From DAIMZI01 sp036734025 (lineage in GTDB: Bacteria; Pseudomonadota; Alphaproteobacteria; Rhizobiales; Rhodomicrobiaceae), in contig DAIMZI010000001.1 of the NCBI GenBank assembly GCA_036734025.1, forward strand, positions 176,267 to 240,266: a DNA stretch of 64,000 nucleotides, in the 5' to 3' direction. Of this stretch, positions 53,075 through 63,468 are shown piece by piece (the first letter of the stretch is position 1; each line of letters begins with the position of its first letter). Both the position numbers and the translations under genes were made by a program. The notes beneath the pieces are model-generated. The model was not told where the DNA came from. It ran no database searches and saw only the letters and a list, made by a program, of their open reading frames with translations.

Positions 53075-54037
53075 ATGAAACTCGACCTTCGGCCGACGAT
53101 GGCCCTGCAGACCATCCGAAAAGCCGAAAGCATCATTCAGGTGCTCGCCGTCGCGGCGCTCGTGTGTCTTGGCGCGGCCTATATCGTCCAGCTATACATA
53201 TCCGCCGATACCTGGATGCGCGCGCTCACCGGCATCGAGCAGGCGCTGGCGATCGTCTCTGCGCTGCTGGTGGCGAGCGCCGTCATCATTCGCACGATAA
53301 TCATGCGCAACCCCACCGAGCGACTGATGCCGTCAAGATTCGACAGTCGCAGCTTGAAGATGCTGCAGGATCTGGTTTTCGAGTGGATGCGCGGCCAGGC
53401 CAGCGATGATTACGAGCGCCACTGGCGGTTCATCGAGGGCGAGGACGATCTGGCGACCCTTGTGCGGCTGAACCACGAAGGGTTTGCGCTCAGCAGCTAT
53501 TCCGCCGAGATCGAAATTCTGGAGCGGCGGAACCGCGCGCTATGGGAGAAGAACCCGCAGACCTTCTCGCTGATATTCGATCCCATCAGGAACACCGATG
53601 TCATCGGCTATTCCTGCATGTTGCCACTGAATGCCGAGGCCTGCCGGCTTTATCTGGATGGCGGCTTCATGGACAAGCATGTCAGCGCGCTGCACATCGC
53701 CGCCCCGCATGAGGAATATGCCGCGATCGTGGTTTTCGCCATCGTCATGGACAAGGCCTACAGCCAGCACTGGAAGCGCGGCAACCGCAGCCATCTGGCG
53801 TCGTTCATCAGCGCGGTGATCGACCATGGCAATGTCATTTCCGCGCAACTCCAGCCCGACGGCTATTTTCTGGCGCAGTCGGAGAAGACCAGCATCGAGA
53901 TGCTGCTCCGCGCGCTTTATTTCGAGCCGACCGAACATGTCAGCGCGGAGGGCTTTCCGTTCTACCGGCTGCAAAAGGGCAAGCTGCGCGAGCAGGCCTC
54001 ACGCGCCGGCGTGGCGATGCGCCCTGCCGGGCGGTGA
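53075..54037 (+). CDS. Two-helix membrane protein with a cytoplasmic domain of unknown function
   Basis: 320 residues from the ATG at 53075; earlier in-frame starts extend into AT-rich noncoding DNA. Two transmembrane helices near 20-45 and 52-78 are followed by a soluble domain of about 235 residues. VIGYSCMLPLNAEACRLYLDGGFMDKHV and the following beta-alpha pattern are reminiscent of GNAT acyltransferases, but I cannot see a secure acetyl-CoA loop, so this is only a suggestion. Converges on thiC. Confidence 0.7.
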   Translation: MKLDLRPTMALQTIRKAESIIQVLAVAALVCLGAAYIVQLYISADTWMRALTGIEQALAIVSALLVASAVIIRTIIMRNPTERLMPSRFDSRSLKMLQDLVFEWMRGQASDDYERHWRFIEGEDDLATLVRLNHEGFALSSYSAEIEILERRNRALWEKNPQTFSLIFDPIRNTDVIGYSCMLPLNAEACRLYLDGGFMDKHVSALHIAAPHEEYAAIVVFAIVMDKAYSQHWKRGNRSHLASFISAVIDHGNVISAQLQPDGYFLAQSEKTSIEMLLRALYFEPTEHVSAEGFPFYRLQKGKLREQASRAGVAMRPAGR

Positions 54038-54105
54038 GCGGGCGAGCGCGGACGTGGCCAAGGTGGCGGCGCAGTGAAGGCATCATCGACGTTTAGATCG
54101 CAGCC

Positions 54106-55949
<1,844 letters not shown>

Positions 55950-55953
<4 letters not shown>

Positions 55954-56549
55954 GGGAGCGTTTCCTTCTCTACTCCGGGGCGCGACAATGCATGCCAGCG
56001 CTCGGCGCTCATGTGATAAAGCACGCAGGGCTGAAGCGGATGGCCGGGAGGCATCTTCGGGTGTATGAAATCCTCGGCCGGATCGCGCGCCATACCAAGC
56101 CGCTCCATGAGGCGCCGGGAACGATGGTTCGGCGCGGTGGTGAAGGCGACGATGTCGCCCAGTCCGCGCACACGGAAGCCGAAATCGAGGCTGGCGCGCG
56201 CTGCCTCTGAGGCAAACCCGCACCCCCAGAAGGAATGGGCAAGTCGCCAGCCTATCTCGACTGCGGGCGTGAACGGCGCATCGAAATCGACATGGTCAAG
56301 ACCGGCGAAGCCCATGAAAGCGCCGGTGGCTTTCTCCTCTGCCGCCCAGAAGGTGACGCCGCCCTGCTCTTGCCGCTTGCTGTAATAGGCGATCGCCGCG
56401 TCGCTTTGCTCGCGCGTCGACAAACCGGGGAAAAATTCGCGAACGCGCGGATCGGCGTTCATCTCCGCCCAGGGCGCGCGATCCGCCTCGCGCCAGGCGC
56501 GAAGGATCAGACGTTCGGTTTCGATAATGGAGAGATCTGTCGGGTTCAC
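55950..56549 (-). CDS. GNAT family N-acetyltransferase in the thiC operon
   Basis: 199 residues from a GTG at 56549. RimJ/RimL-like GNAT: ETERLILRAWREAD at the N-terminus, EIGWRLAHSFWGCGFASEAARA as the acetyl-CoA loop region, NHRSRRLMERLGMA near the C-terminus. It is the first gene behind the TPP riboswitch and overlaps thiC by 4 bp, so its translation is directly riboswitch-controlled and coupled to ThiC. GNAT enzymes are not part of the known thiamine pathway; the acceptor substrate is unknown. Confidence 0.9.
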
Positions 56550-56559
56550 TTGCCGTTCC

Positions 56560-56668
56560 GTCCCTACGCCGGTCCAAACCGGATCAGGTTCAAAGAGTGG
56601 TCGGATGGCGCGGCGCTCAGATCGCCGTCAACCCGATCTCAGCCTGCTGCCGCAGGCCCCCCTCGGAC
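56560..56668 (-). promoter_or_regulatory. TPP riboswitch (THI element)
   Basis: All conserved pieces are present on the minus strand: GGGGGGCC, GGCTGAGA, the P3 arm with a GGCG...CGCC extension, TTTGAACCTGATCCGGTT and ACCGGCGTAGGGA. P1 can close with GTCC (56668-56665) and GGAC (56562-56560 region). The candidate ribosome-binding site GGAA (56559-56556) touches P1 and lies 6 nt before the GTG of the GNAT gene, which points to control of translation initiation. Confidence 0.95.
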
Positions 56669-56671
56669 ATC

Positions 56672-56730
56672 GCCTGCGGGCCTTGAGGTCGGTTGATCAG
56701 AACTGGCTGATCAGACCTCATGCCCGCAGG
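56672..56730 (-). promoter_or_regulatory. Long stem-loop directly upstream of the TPP aptamer
   Basis: Nested arms: CCTGCGGGC/GCCCGCAGG (56673-56681 and 56722-56730), TGAGGT/ACCTCA (56684-56689 and 56715-56720), TGATCA/TGATCA (56694-56699 and 56708-56713), loop 8 nt. It lies inside the predicted leader, 4 nt before the aptamer. There is no T run, so a simple terminator for dctM is not supported. Confidence 0.7.
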
Positions 56731-56753
56731 GCTATCAAACAAATCGCATGGTG

Positions 56754-56782
56754 ATGATAACCATGCTTTCAGCGTAGCGCAA
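56754..56782 (-). promoter_or_regulatory. Predicted promoter of the riboswitch-GNAT-thiC operon
   Basis: Minus strand TTGCGC (56782-56777), 17-bp spacer, TATCAT (56759-56754). A start near 56747 would include both the stem-loop and the TPP aptamer in a leader of about 200 nt. Confidence 0.5.
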
Positions 56783-56833
56783 ATTCATCAGATCCGCCAG
56801 TGACACGGCTGCGCACCTGTTCGGCCTGTTGCG

Positions 56834-58165
56834 CTAGCGGCCGTAGATCACGCCGGGCAGCCACAAGCCGATCTGCGGGAAGGTGTAAAAGATCACCATC
56901 GACAGGATCACGAGCATCAGGAACGGCATTATGCCTATGAATATGTCCATCAGCTCGACGCTTCTGGGCGCCACCCCCTTCAGATAATAGGCCGACATGG
57001 CCATCGGCGGCGTCAGGAAGCTCGTCTGGATGTTAAGCGCGACCAGCACGCCGAACAGCAGCGGATCGACCCCGAATGCCGGCAGCAGCGGCAGGAAGAT
57101 GGGCACGAAGATGATGATGATCTCGGTCCATTCCAGCGGCCAGCCGAGCAAGAAGATCAGAAGCTGTGCCAGCAGCAAAAATTGCAGCGTTGTGAGGTTG
57201 AGCCCCAGGAAGAACTGTTCGATCAGATGATGCCCGCCGAGCAGCGTGAACACCGAGGAAAAGATCCACGAGCCGACAAACAGCCAGCACACCATGGCTG
57301 TGGCGCGGGCGGTCAGATAGACGGCTTCCGTGAACCCCTTCCAGCTCATCCCGCGATAGGCGAGCGCCAGCAGCAGGGCGCCCAGCGCACCGATGCCAGC
57401 GGCTTCGTGCGGCGTTGCCAGGCCGAAAAGAATAGCGCCAAGCACCGAGGCGATGAGCACGAACAGCGGAAAGAAGGACGTCAGCATCCGGCTCGCGACT
57501 TCAAGGAAGGGAATGTGCTGGCCTGCCGAGGGTGGCGGTGGGGCAAGGGATGGATTGATCATCGCCCGGATAATCACATAGGCGATGTACATGCCCGCCA
57601 GCAGGAAGCCCGGAAACAAGGCGGCCGCGTAAAGCCGCACGATGGACTCGCCCGCCATCGCGCCGTAGAGGATCAGCATGATCGATGGCGGAATGAGAAT
57701 GCCAAGCGTGCCGCCCGCGCAGATGACGCCTGCGGCCAGGCGCTTGTCATAGCCAGCATTCAGCATTGCGGGAAAGGCGAGCAGTCCCATCAGCGTGACA
57801 ACCGCGCCGACGATGCCCGTAGCCGTGGCAAACAGCGCGCAGGTTATCAGGCTGGCGACCGCGAGCGAGCCGGGCAGGTTGCGCGAGGCCATTTGCAGGG
57901 TATCGAACAGCCGGCTGAGCACATTGGCGCGCTCGATGATGTAGCCCATGAACAGGAACAGCGGTACGGCGATGAGAACGTCGTTGGACATCACACCATA
58001 GGCACGCTGCACCAGAAGCGGGAAGATGGAATCGCCGATTGCGACGTATCCAAATATTATCGACAGCGCGATCAAGGTAAAAGCAATAGGAAAACCGAGT
58101 AGAATGGTAAAGATGAATATGCCCAGCATGATCACGCCAAGCACAGGATTGGAAATCTCAATCAC
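56834..58165 (-). CDS. dctM: TRAP transporter large permease (DctM)
   Basis: 443 residues from a GTG overlapping the dctQ stop (GTGA). About 12 hydrophobic segments. Family motifs: PLFLFMGYIIERANVLSRLFDTLQ, GTLGILIPPSIMLILYGAMAGESI, LATPHEAAGIGALGALLLAL. Drives Na+/H+-coupled solute uptake with DctQ and the binding protein DctP. Last gene of dctP-dctQ-dctM. Confidence 0.95.
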   Translation of the reverse strand: MIEISNPVLGVIMLGIFIFTILLGFPIAFTLIALSIIFGYVAIGDSIFPLLVQRAYGVMSNDVLIAVPLFLFMGYIIERANVLSRLFDTLQMASRNLPGSLAVASLITCALFATATGIVGAVVTLMGLLAFPAMLNAGYDKRLAAGVICAGGTLGILIPPSIMLILYGAMAGESIVRLYAAALFPGFLLAGMYIAYVIIRAMINPSLAPPPPSAGQHIPFLEVASRMLTSFFPLFVLIASVLGAILFGLATPHEAAGIGALGALLLALAYRGMSWKGFTEAVYLTARATAMVCWLFVGSWIFSSVFTLLGGHHLIEQFFLGLNLTTLQFLLLAQLLIFLLGWPLEWTEIIIIFVPIFLPLLPAFGVDPLLFGVLVALNIQTSFLTPPMAMSAYYLKGVAPRSVELMDIFIGIMPFLMLVILSMVIFYTFPQIGLWLPGVIYGR

Positions 58166-58803
58166 CTTTGTTCTCCTGTTCCGGTGCTGGTCCCGGCCTT
58201 GAGGGAAGGATCAATGGGTTTAATTTGCGACTCGATAGTTTCGGGTATCACGCCAGCGGCTGCCAGAGCTTCTATTTCTTCAACATCGCCCTTGCGCGCT
58301 GGCCAGTAGCCGTTACGCAAACACATTATGCATCGGGTGACTTCGGCAAGCCCTTGAAACAGCAGCAAAGCTCCCGAAATCGGTATGATCGATTTGAAAT
58401 GATAAAGCGGCGGACCATGGGGACTGTACGAGGAATGTTCGTTCATCATCCATGACATTTTGGCAAAACCAAATCCGGCATGAACAATCATGATGACTGC
58501 GGGAAAGAAGAACATCACGTAAAGAACGATATCGAGGGCGGCTTGATGACGCGGCTTCATGAAGCGGTAAAGCACGTCGGCTCGCACATGTGCGTTGCGC
58601 GACAGCGCATAGGCTCCAGCCATGAAAAACATCGAGCCATAAAGGATATAGCTTGCATCATAAGCCCACCCCGTCGGCTGACGAAGCACATATCGCATGA
58701 ACACTTCGTAGCAGACCACGCCGGTGAGGATGACCACACACCAGGCGAACAGCTTGCCGGTGATCTCGCTTACCGTGTCGGCGACGTTCAGGAACTTCTG
58801 CAT
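58162..58803 (-). CDS. dctQ: TRAP transporter small permease (DctQ)
   Basis: 213 residues, four transmembrane helices (near 16-36, 52-72, 92-113, 145-165). VCYEVFMRYVLRQPTGWAYDASYILYGSMFFMAGAYALSRNAHVRADVLY matches the DctQ family. The C-terminal 45 residues are a soluble tail, longer than usual. Overlaps dctM by 4 bp. Confidence 0.92.
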   Translation of the reverse strand: MQKFLNVADTVSEITGKLFAWCVVILTGVVCYEVFMRYVLRQPTGWAYDASYILYGSMFFMAGAYALSRNAHVRADVLYRFMKPRHQAALDIVLYVMFFFPAVIMIVHAGFGFAKMSWMMNEHSSYSPHGPPLYHFKSIIPISGALLLFQGLAEVTRCIMCLRNGYWPARKGDVEEIEALAAAGVIPETIESQIKPIDPSLKAGTSTGTGEQR

Positions 58804-58920
58804 CCATCAGTCCTTGAGCTGGCGGTCCTTGATCTGGAAAAACGGAATATCCGATGACAGGCACGACGAAGGGAGCGGTCCACGCAGGACCACCCCCAAT
58901 CTTGTCATTTCGCCGAAAGA

Positions 58921-60081
58921 TTAGGCTCCGAAGAAGTGATCGAAAGCCGGCTGCTTCGGTGCCTGGTTCTTCAAATGCCAACCGACGGTCTTCTCGCAGA
59001 ACTCTCTTTGCGAGGCGATCACGCGACTGAAGAACTCGCCCGTATTCGGATCGGCCGACGACCGCTCGATAACCTTGTCCCAAGCCGCCAACTGGGCCTC
59101 GAGAATGTCGCTCGGCGTGATGTGCATGGTCACGCCGCCCTCGGTTTCCAGCCACGCGAAGTCTTCCGGGTAGCGCTTCATCGCCTTCCAGTACATGTCG
59201 GAGGAGACCGAATAGGCGGCGAACCGCAGGATCGCCTGAAGCTCTTCCGGAAGCGCCTCGACCTTGGTCTTGTTCAAGATGACTTCGAAGCACTCGGCAT
59301 CCTGATGATAGGACTGGAGATACCAATGCTTGGTCACATCCGAAAAGCCGAGCAAGCGGTCCGACGACGGGTTGTTGAACTCGGCCGCATCAAGCAGGCC
59401 GCGGTCCAGACCAGGAACGATATCCGGGCCGCCCATGATGGTAACGGCGGCGCCCATCTCGTTCTTCAGGTCAGCAGCCAAACCCACGGTACGATATTTC
59501 AGGTCTTTCAGGTCATTAACGCCGCTGATCGGCTGACGGAACCAGCCCAGCGGCTGGGTCGGCATCGGGCCGGTCAGATAGCCGACCAGATCCAGACCGA
59601 GGATGTTGTTGACGAGTTCCTTGTAAAGGTCTTCACCACCGCCATAATAGAACCAGGCGAGGAACTGGTGGGCGTCCCAGCCAAAGGCCGGCGGCGTGCC
59701 GAACAGCGAATAGGCCTTGTGCTTGCCGTACCAATAAGCGGTCACGCCATGACCGCCATCGAGCGCACCGGCGATAACGGCATCCTGCATCTGCAGCGCG
59801 CCAACGACGGCGCCGGCCGGAAGCAGTTCAAGATTAAGCCGACCACCGGACATCTGGGTGACCATGCGGGCATAATCTGCGGCGTTTTCATGGAAGATGT
59901 CGCGCTGCGGCCAGGTTGACTGGAAGCGCCAGTTGATTGTCTGCGCGCGAGAAACCTGCGGCATAGCGACCGTGCCGGCAGCAGCGGTTGCCACAGCGGC
60001 TCCGGCGAGAAACTTGCGGCGGCTCGGGGCGCCCTGTGCCGCGTCCTGTTTTGCGGATGTCTTGTTTTCAGACGATGTCAT
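58921..60081 (-). CDS. dctP: TRAP transporter periplasmic solute-binding protein (DctP)
   Basis: 386 residues with a twin-arginine signal (SRRKFLAGAAV at 20-30), so folded export by Tat is expected. GGAGG lies 8 nt before the ATG. DctP-family domain: WRFQSTWPQRDIFHENAADYARMVTQMSGGRL, MQDAVIAGALDGGHG, GGPDIVPGLDRGLLDAAEF. The sequence resembles the keto-acid/mannitol-chloroaromatic branch of TRAP binding proteins; ligand cannot be fixed. First gene of the transporter operon, 117 bp before dctQ. Confidence 0.93.
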   Translation of the reverse strand: MTSSENKTSAKQDAAQGAPSRRKFLAGAAVATAAAGTVAMPQVSRAQTINWRFQSTWPQRDIFHENAADYARMVTQMSGGRLNLELLPAGAVVGALQMQDAVIAGALDGGHGVTAYWYGKHKAYSLFGTPPAFGWDAHQFLAWFYYGGGEDLYKELVNNILGLDLVGYLTGPMPTQPLGWFRQPISGVNDLKDLKYRTVGLAADLKNEMGAAVTIMGGPDIVPGLDRGLLDAAEFNNPSSDRLLGFSDVTKHWYLQSYHQDAECFEVILNKTKVEALPEELQAILRFAAYSVSSDMYWKAMKRYPEDFAWLETEGGVTMHITPSDILEAQLAAWDKVIERSSADPNTGEFFSRVIASQREFCEKTVGWHLKNQAPKQPAFDHFFGA

Positions 60082-60568
60082 TCAGCTTTCCTCCACTGAT
60101 TAATCTAGGCTGGACCCTTGTGCGCATGCGCTTGGTCCTTTTTGTTGGCGTCTGACCGTTGCCGGAGCGGCATACAGCCGATGCGATGACAACGGAATAT
60201 CGGCAGGCTGAAGGGCACATCTCGTCGTAAAGCTGCTGACAAGACGCATCCCTTCATCATTGCGGATGACCAACATCGAACTTGGCGCGCACATCTGAAA
60301 TCATTTTGCAGTGCGCAAGGTTCACTATACGCGCACCCAGCCCGACGTGCGGCATATTGGCTGATTTTGGTTGCTCGCGCAATATATTAAGGAATCTGCC
60401 GCTGCTGACATACAGACATAATGCCGCGCTCGCGATCGGCGCAATAAAGCCATATCCGGTACGCCGCGGGCGCAAGCCGATTGCAAGCAGAGATTTCCGT
60501 GCGGGTACACAGTCGAGCGCCGCACAAGGCCAATCTTGCGCGGCGCTCGATGGGGCAATTCTCGCAGA
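60082..60568. other. Region upstream of dctP
   Basis: 487 bp between the YHS-domain gene's 3' end and dctP. No credible gene. A 10-bp palindrome GCGCATGCGC at 60122-60131, about 40 bp before the dctP start, is the only operator-like element. Confidence 0.5.
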
Positions 60569-61111
60569 TCAGCCTGAAACCGGCGCCGCGGCAGGAGAGA
60601 ACCCGGGTACCTTGCCGGTGGACGCGGGCGCGCCGGCGACGCCAGGCCAGTTGCCCTGCGCGCGCGAGATGTTGCGGGAGATGTCCTGTTCCCAGGTCTT
60701 CACGACACCCTTCGTGATGTTGAGATAGAGCTGGCCATCGACGATCCGCCACAAATGGGGATTGGCGGGAACCTTGCTGCCCTTGGCCACGCCATAGGCA
60801 CAATGACCATCATAGGCAGGAACAAATCTGGCCGGGTTGGCGAGGAAGCGCCGCCGGTTCGCCTCGCTGGAGAAGGCGAATTTCGCACCATTGTACTCTG
60901 CCGTGATATTGGCGCGGCCCGGGACCGCCTTCGGCTGAGGCGAGCCCACGGGAGCCTGCTTCAGATCGAAATAGGCAACGACGTCATAACCGCTGACGGC
61001 AAAGCCGGAGGCATCGACGTATTGCGGCCCGGCATTTGCCGGTGCAGCCGCAAAAACGAATATCGCCAGCACGGCGCCGGCTGCAAATTTCAAGGGGCTC
61101 AGTAACACCAT
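60569..61111 (-). CDS. Secreted YHS-domain protein
   Basis: 180 residues from the ATG at 61111 with GGAGAAGGAG just upstream. Signal peptide (LKFAAGAVLAIFVFAAAPANA), then a YHS domain: YVDASGFAVSGYDVVAYF, AEYNGAKFAFSSEANRRRFLANPARFVPAYDGHCAYG. In this secreted YHS family some members are selenoproteins; here the position is an ordinary Cys. YHS domains are thought to bind metal. The Ala/Pro-rich C-terminal tail is disordered. Function unknown. Confidence 0.85.
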   Translation of the reverse strand: MVLLSPLKFAAGAVLAIFVFAAAPANAGPQYVDASGFAVSGYDVVAYFDLKQAPVGSPQPKAVPGRANITAEYNGAKFAFSSEANRRRFLANPARFVPAYDGHCAYGVAKGSKVPANPHLWRIVDGQLYLNITKGVVKTWEQDISRNISRAQGNWPGVAGAPASTGKVPGFSPAAAPVSG

Positions 61112-61227
61112 TTTCTCCTTCTCCTCGATGGGGATGATCCATGGTGTCATTTTAGACGTGGTGATGCGTGCTGACCAATCACGCCCGCTCACAAGAACGT
61201 GCGTGCATTTACGCGCTTGCTGAGCAA

Positions 61228-61258
61228 ACGGGCCGTGCGCCTGGTACACACGGCCCGT
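61228..61258. terminator. 10-bp perfect hairpin between two secreted-protein genes
   Basis: ACGGGCCGTG (61228-61237) pairs with CACGGCCCGT (61249-61258), loop 11 nt, 35 bp after the stop of the minus-strand PPC-like gene. A short TTTG follows the stem on that strand. Probable terminator, not a perfect intrinsic one. Confidence 0.5.
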
Positions 61259-61293
61259 GATCTAGGATCGGACAACTTTATATCAGTTGGGCA

Positions 61294-61749
61294 TCAGTTG
61301 GGTTTGAAATAGACCGTCACCGCATAGCGGCAGGGTTCGATCCTGCAATCGGCCATGGAGATGTTCAGGGAGAACGGGCCGGTCCGGCGTGGGCTCACAT
61401 TGAGAATGGGTAGATCGTCCACCAATATGTCGCGATCGATCAGATTGTTGTTCTCGTCGTAGATGCTGAGGTCGATGTCCGAACAATCATTATCACACAG
61501 GCCAATGATCTTGTAAGTGTAGCCGCGGCGCAAATTCAGGGAAACCGTATTCGATCTTCCTTCCCTCAAACCACCGAAATAGTCGTCATAGGATTTGCTG
61601 TAGCCTGCCCCCCGCCATAAAGTATCGGATAACCTTATTTGAGTGCGCACCTGCTCGGTCCACTGATCTGCATTGGCAAAGCTGACATTCATGAAGAATG
61701 ACAAGCAGGAAATGGCACCGAAAAATACTGAAACAATAAATTTATTCAT
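61294..61749 (-). CDS. Small secreted PPC-like beta-sandwich protein
   Basis: 151 residues from the ATG at 61749. Signal peptide (MNKFIVSVFFGAISCLSFFM...ANA). The mature part has the pattern of bacterial pre-peptidase C-terminal (PPC)-like domains: NTVSLNLRRGYTYKIIGLCD, DIDLSIYDENNNLIDRD, TGPFSLNISMADC, CRYAVTVYF. Four cysteines could form two disulfides (CDNDC, DCRIEPC). Sits in an AT-rich patch unlike its neighbours, which suggests later acquisition. Function unknown. Confidence 0.75.
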   Translation of the reverse strand: MNKFIVSVFFGAISCLSFFMNVSFANADQWTEQVRTQIRLSDTLWRGAGYSKSYDDYFGGLREGRSNTVSLNLRRGYTYKIIGLCDNDCSDIDLSIYDENNNLIDRDILVDDLPILNVSPRRTGPFSLNISMADCRIEPCRYAVTVYFKPN

Positions 61750-62043
61750 GGCAAAACACCTTTCAAACACCAAAATCACGGCAAGAATACAATCTATTTA
61801 TAACAAATATCATACTTTGACTCATCGCGAATGTTAACAAAAAAATTTATACAAATTTATGACATGATTTATTTCATTTCATATAATTATGTGCCTGCGC
61901 TCAGAGCTCGCCCCTCAACGGGCAATCCTTTATTGGCCTATTCTGCACCATCGCCCTGCGAACGGCTGACTGCTGGTCTGGCGCAACAGGTTGCGCTAGC
62001 CTTGTTCGTATGACGAGAAACAGCCTTTTCCGTTGAGGTCGAC

Positions 62044-63126
62044 ATGTTCCTTCGCGCACTGCCATTCGCCATCGCCCTCACCTTTCCGCCTGTCGTGGCG
62101 CTCGGCGCTTATCTGGGCGGAGCCTGGATCTCCGGCGCGGCGATTTACGCCCTGCTGGGCATTCCGCTTGCCGATTATATCGTCGGGCGCTCCAGCGCGT
62201 CGCTCGACCCGCGCACACGCGATGATGATCTTTTCTGGTTCCGTCTGATCACGTGGGTATGGCTGCCCATACAGCTCATCATGCTGTTTGGCGTCATCGC
62301 CTATGTCGGCGCCAACCCCGATTTCGCCACCGGCGAGCTGGTGCGCCTGGCGATATCCATGGGCATTGTCACCGGAGGCATCGGCATCACTTATGCGCAC
62401 GAACTGATGCACCAGCACAGCCGCTTGGAGCGCGGCCTTGGCGAGGCGCTGATGAGTTCCACGCTCTATGGTCATTTCTGCGTGGAGCATGTGCATGGCC
62501 ACCACATCCATGTCGGCACGCCGCGCGATCCGGTGTCCGCGCCGGCCGGGATGAGCTTTTACCGGTTCTTTCCCCGCGCGCTGGTCGGCAGCTTCACATC
62601 GGCATGGCAGATTGTCAGAACACGGCTGGCACGGCGCGGCCGTTCGCCTTGGCACCGGACCAATCCGTTCTGGCGCTATGCCGGGGCTTATGCGGCCTTT
62701 CTGGGTATGGCCTACGCGCTCGCCGGATGGACCGGTGTGGGGCTGTTCCTCGGCCAGGCCGCGGTGGCCATCACGCTTCTGGAGATCATCAACTACATCG
62801 AGCATTACGGTCTGCGCCGCCGCCAGCTTGCCGATGGACGCTATGAGCGCACCCAGCCGCACCATTCGTGGAATGCCTCGCAACAGGTGACCAACTGGCT
62901 GCTGATCAATCTTCAGCGCCATTCCGACCATCATTATCACCCTGCCCGCCGCTATCCGCTGTTGCAGGATTATGACCAAGGCGAAGCGCCCCAGCTTCCG
63001 CTCGGTTATCCGACCATGCTGATCATTGCGCTCATCCCGCCCTTGTGGTTCCGCATCATGGACCCGAGGGTGGATGCCTGGCGCGCCCGCTATTATCCCG
63101 ATACGACGGGCGAGGCGGCGGCTTGA
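62044..63126 (+). CDS. alkB: Integral-membrane alkane 1-monooxygenase (AlkB family)
   Basis: 360 residues. Diiron hydroxylase of the membrane fatty-acid-desaturase superfamily. The His boxes are intact: HELMH at 119-123, EHVHGHHIH at 148-156, and LQRHSDHHYHP at 290-300, plus the alkane-hydroxylase motif NYIEHYGL at 250-257. Six hydrophobic segments. Oxidises terminal methyl groups of alkanes in characterised members. No rubredoxin or rubredoxin reductase gene is adjacent. Shorter than P. putida AlkB (about 400 residues), so another hydrophobic substrate is possible. Confidence 0.92.
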   Translation: MFLRALPFAIALTFPPVVALGAYLGGAWISGAAIYALLGIPLADYIVGRSSASLDPRTRDDDLFWFRLITWVWLPIQLIMLFGVIAYVGANPDFATGELVRLAISMGIVTGGIGITYAHELMHQHSRLERGLGEALMSSTLYGHFCVEHVHGHHIHVGTPRDPVSAPAGMSFYRFFPRALVGSFTSAWQIVRTRLARRGRSPWHRTNPFWRYAGAYAAFLGMAYALAGWTGVGLFLGQAAVAITLLEIINYIEHYGLRRRQLADGRYERTQPHHSWNASQQVTNWLLINLQRHSDHHYHPARRYPLLQDYDQGEAPQLPLGYPTMLIIALIPPLWFRIMDPRVDAWRARYYPDTTGEAAA

Positions 63127-63129
63127 GCG

Positions 63130-63468
63130 TTACGATCCCGGATCGGGAGCGAAAAAGCAGCGCTGGGTACCGTTAGGCCGGTGACAGCGCCAATATTGCC
63201 CATCGCGGCTCGGCAGCGCCTTGTCGTAGGGGATGGTCTCGCCAAGATCTGGCAATTCGTAGCCGGCCGCTCCCAACGTCACCCGGCTGGCGGGGATGGC
63301 GAAGCAGTCATGGTTCCCGCAGCACCACTCACCTGTCTCCGGATTGCGGAACTTGCCTCGCGAGATCCAGCTATCGTGCGCGAAGGCTGGAAGCGCAGCG
63401 GAGGGGAGAACAAGGGCCAGCACACAAGCACCGGCCATCAGCATACGAATGCTGTTTCCAAGCATCAT
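63130..63468 (-). CDS. Small secreted Cys-rich protein
   Basis: 112 residues from the ATG at 63468 (AGGG 7 nt upstream); a GTG at 63474 is possible. Signal peptide ending in AFAHDSW. The mature part carries GEWCCGNHDCFAI and YWRCHRPNGTQRCFF, a CC...C/C...C pattern seen in short secreted proteins common in Hyphomicrobiales. Function unknown. Its 3' end is 3 bp from the converging alkB stop. Confidence 0.75.
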   Translation of the reverse strand: MMLGNSIRMLMAGACVLALVLPSAALPAFAHDSWISRGKFRNPETGEWCCGNHDCFAIPASRVTLGAAGYELPDLGETIPYDKALPSRDGQYWRCHRPNGTQRCFFAPDPGS

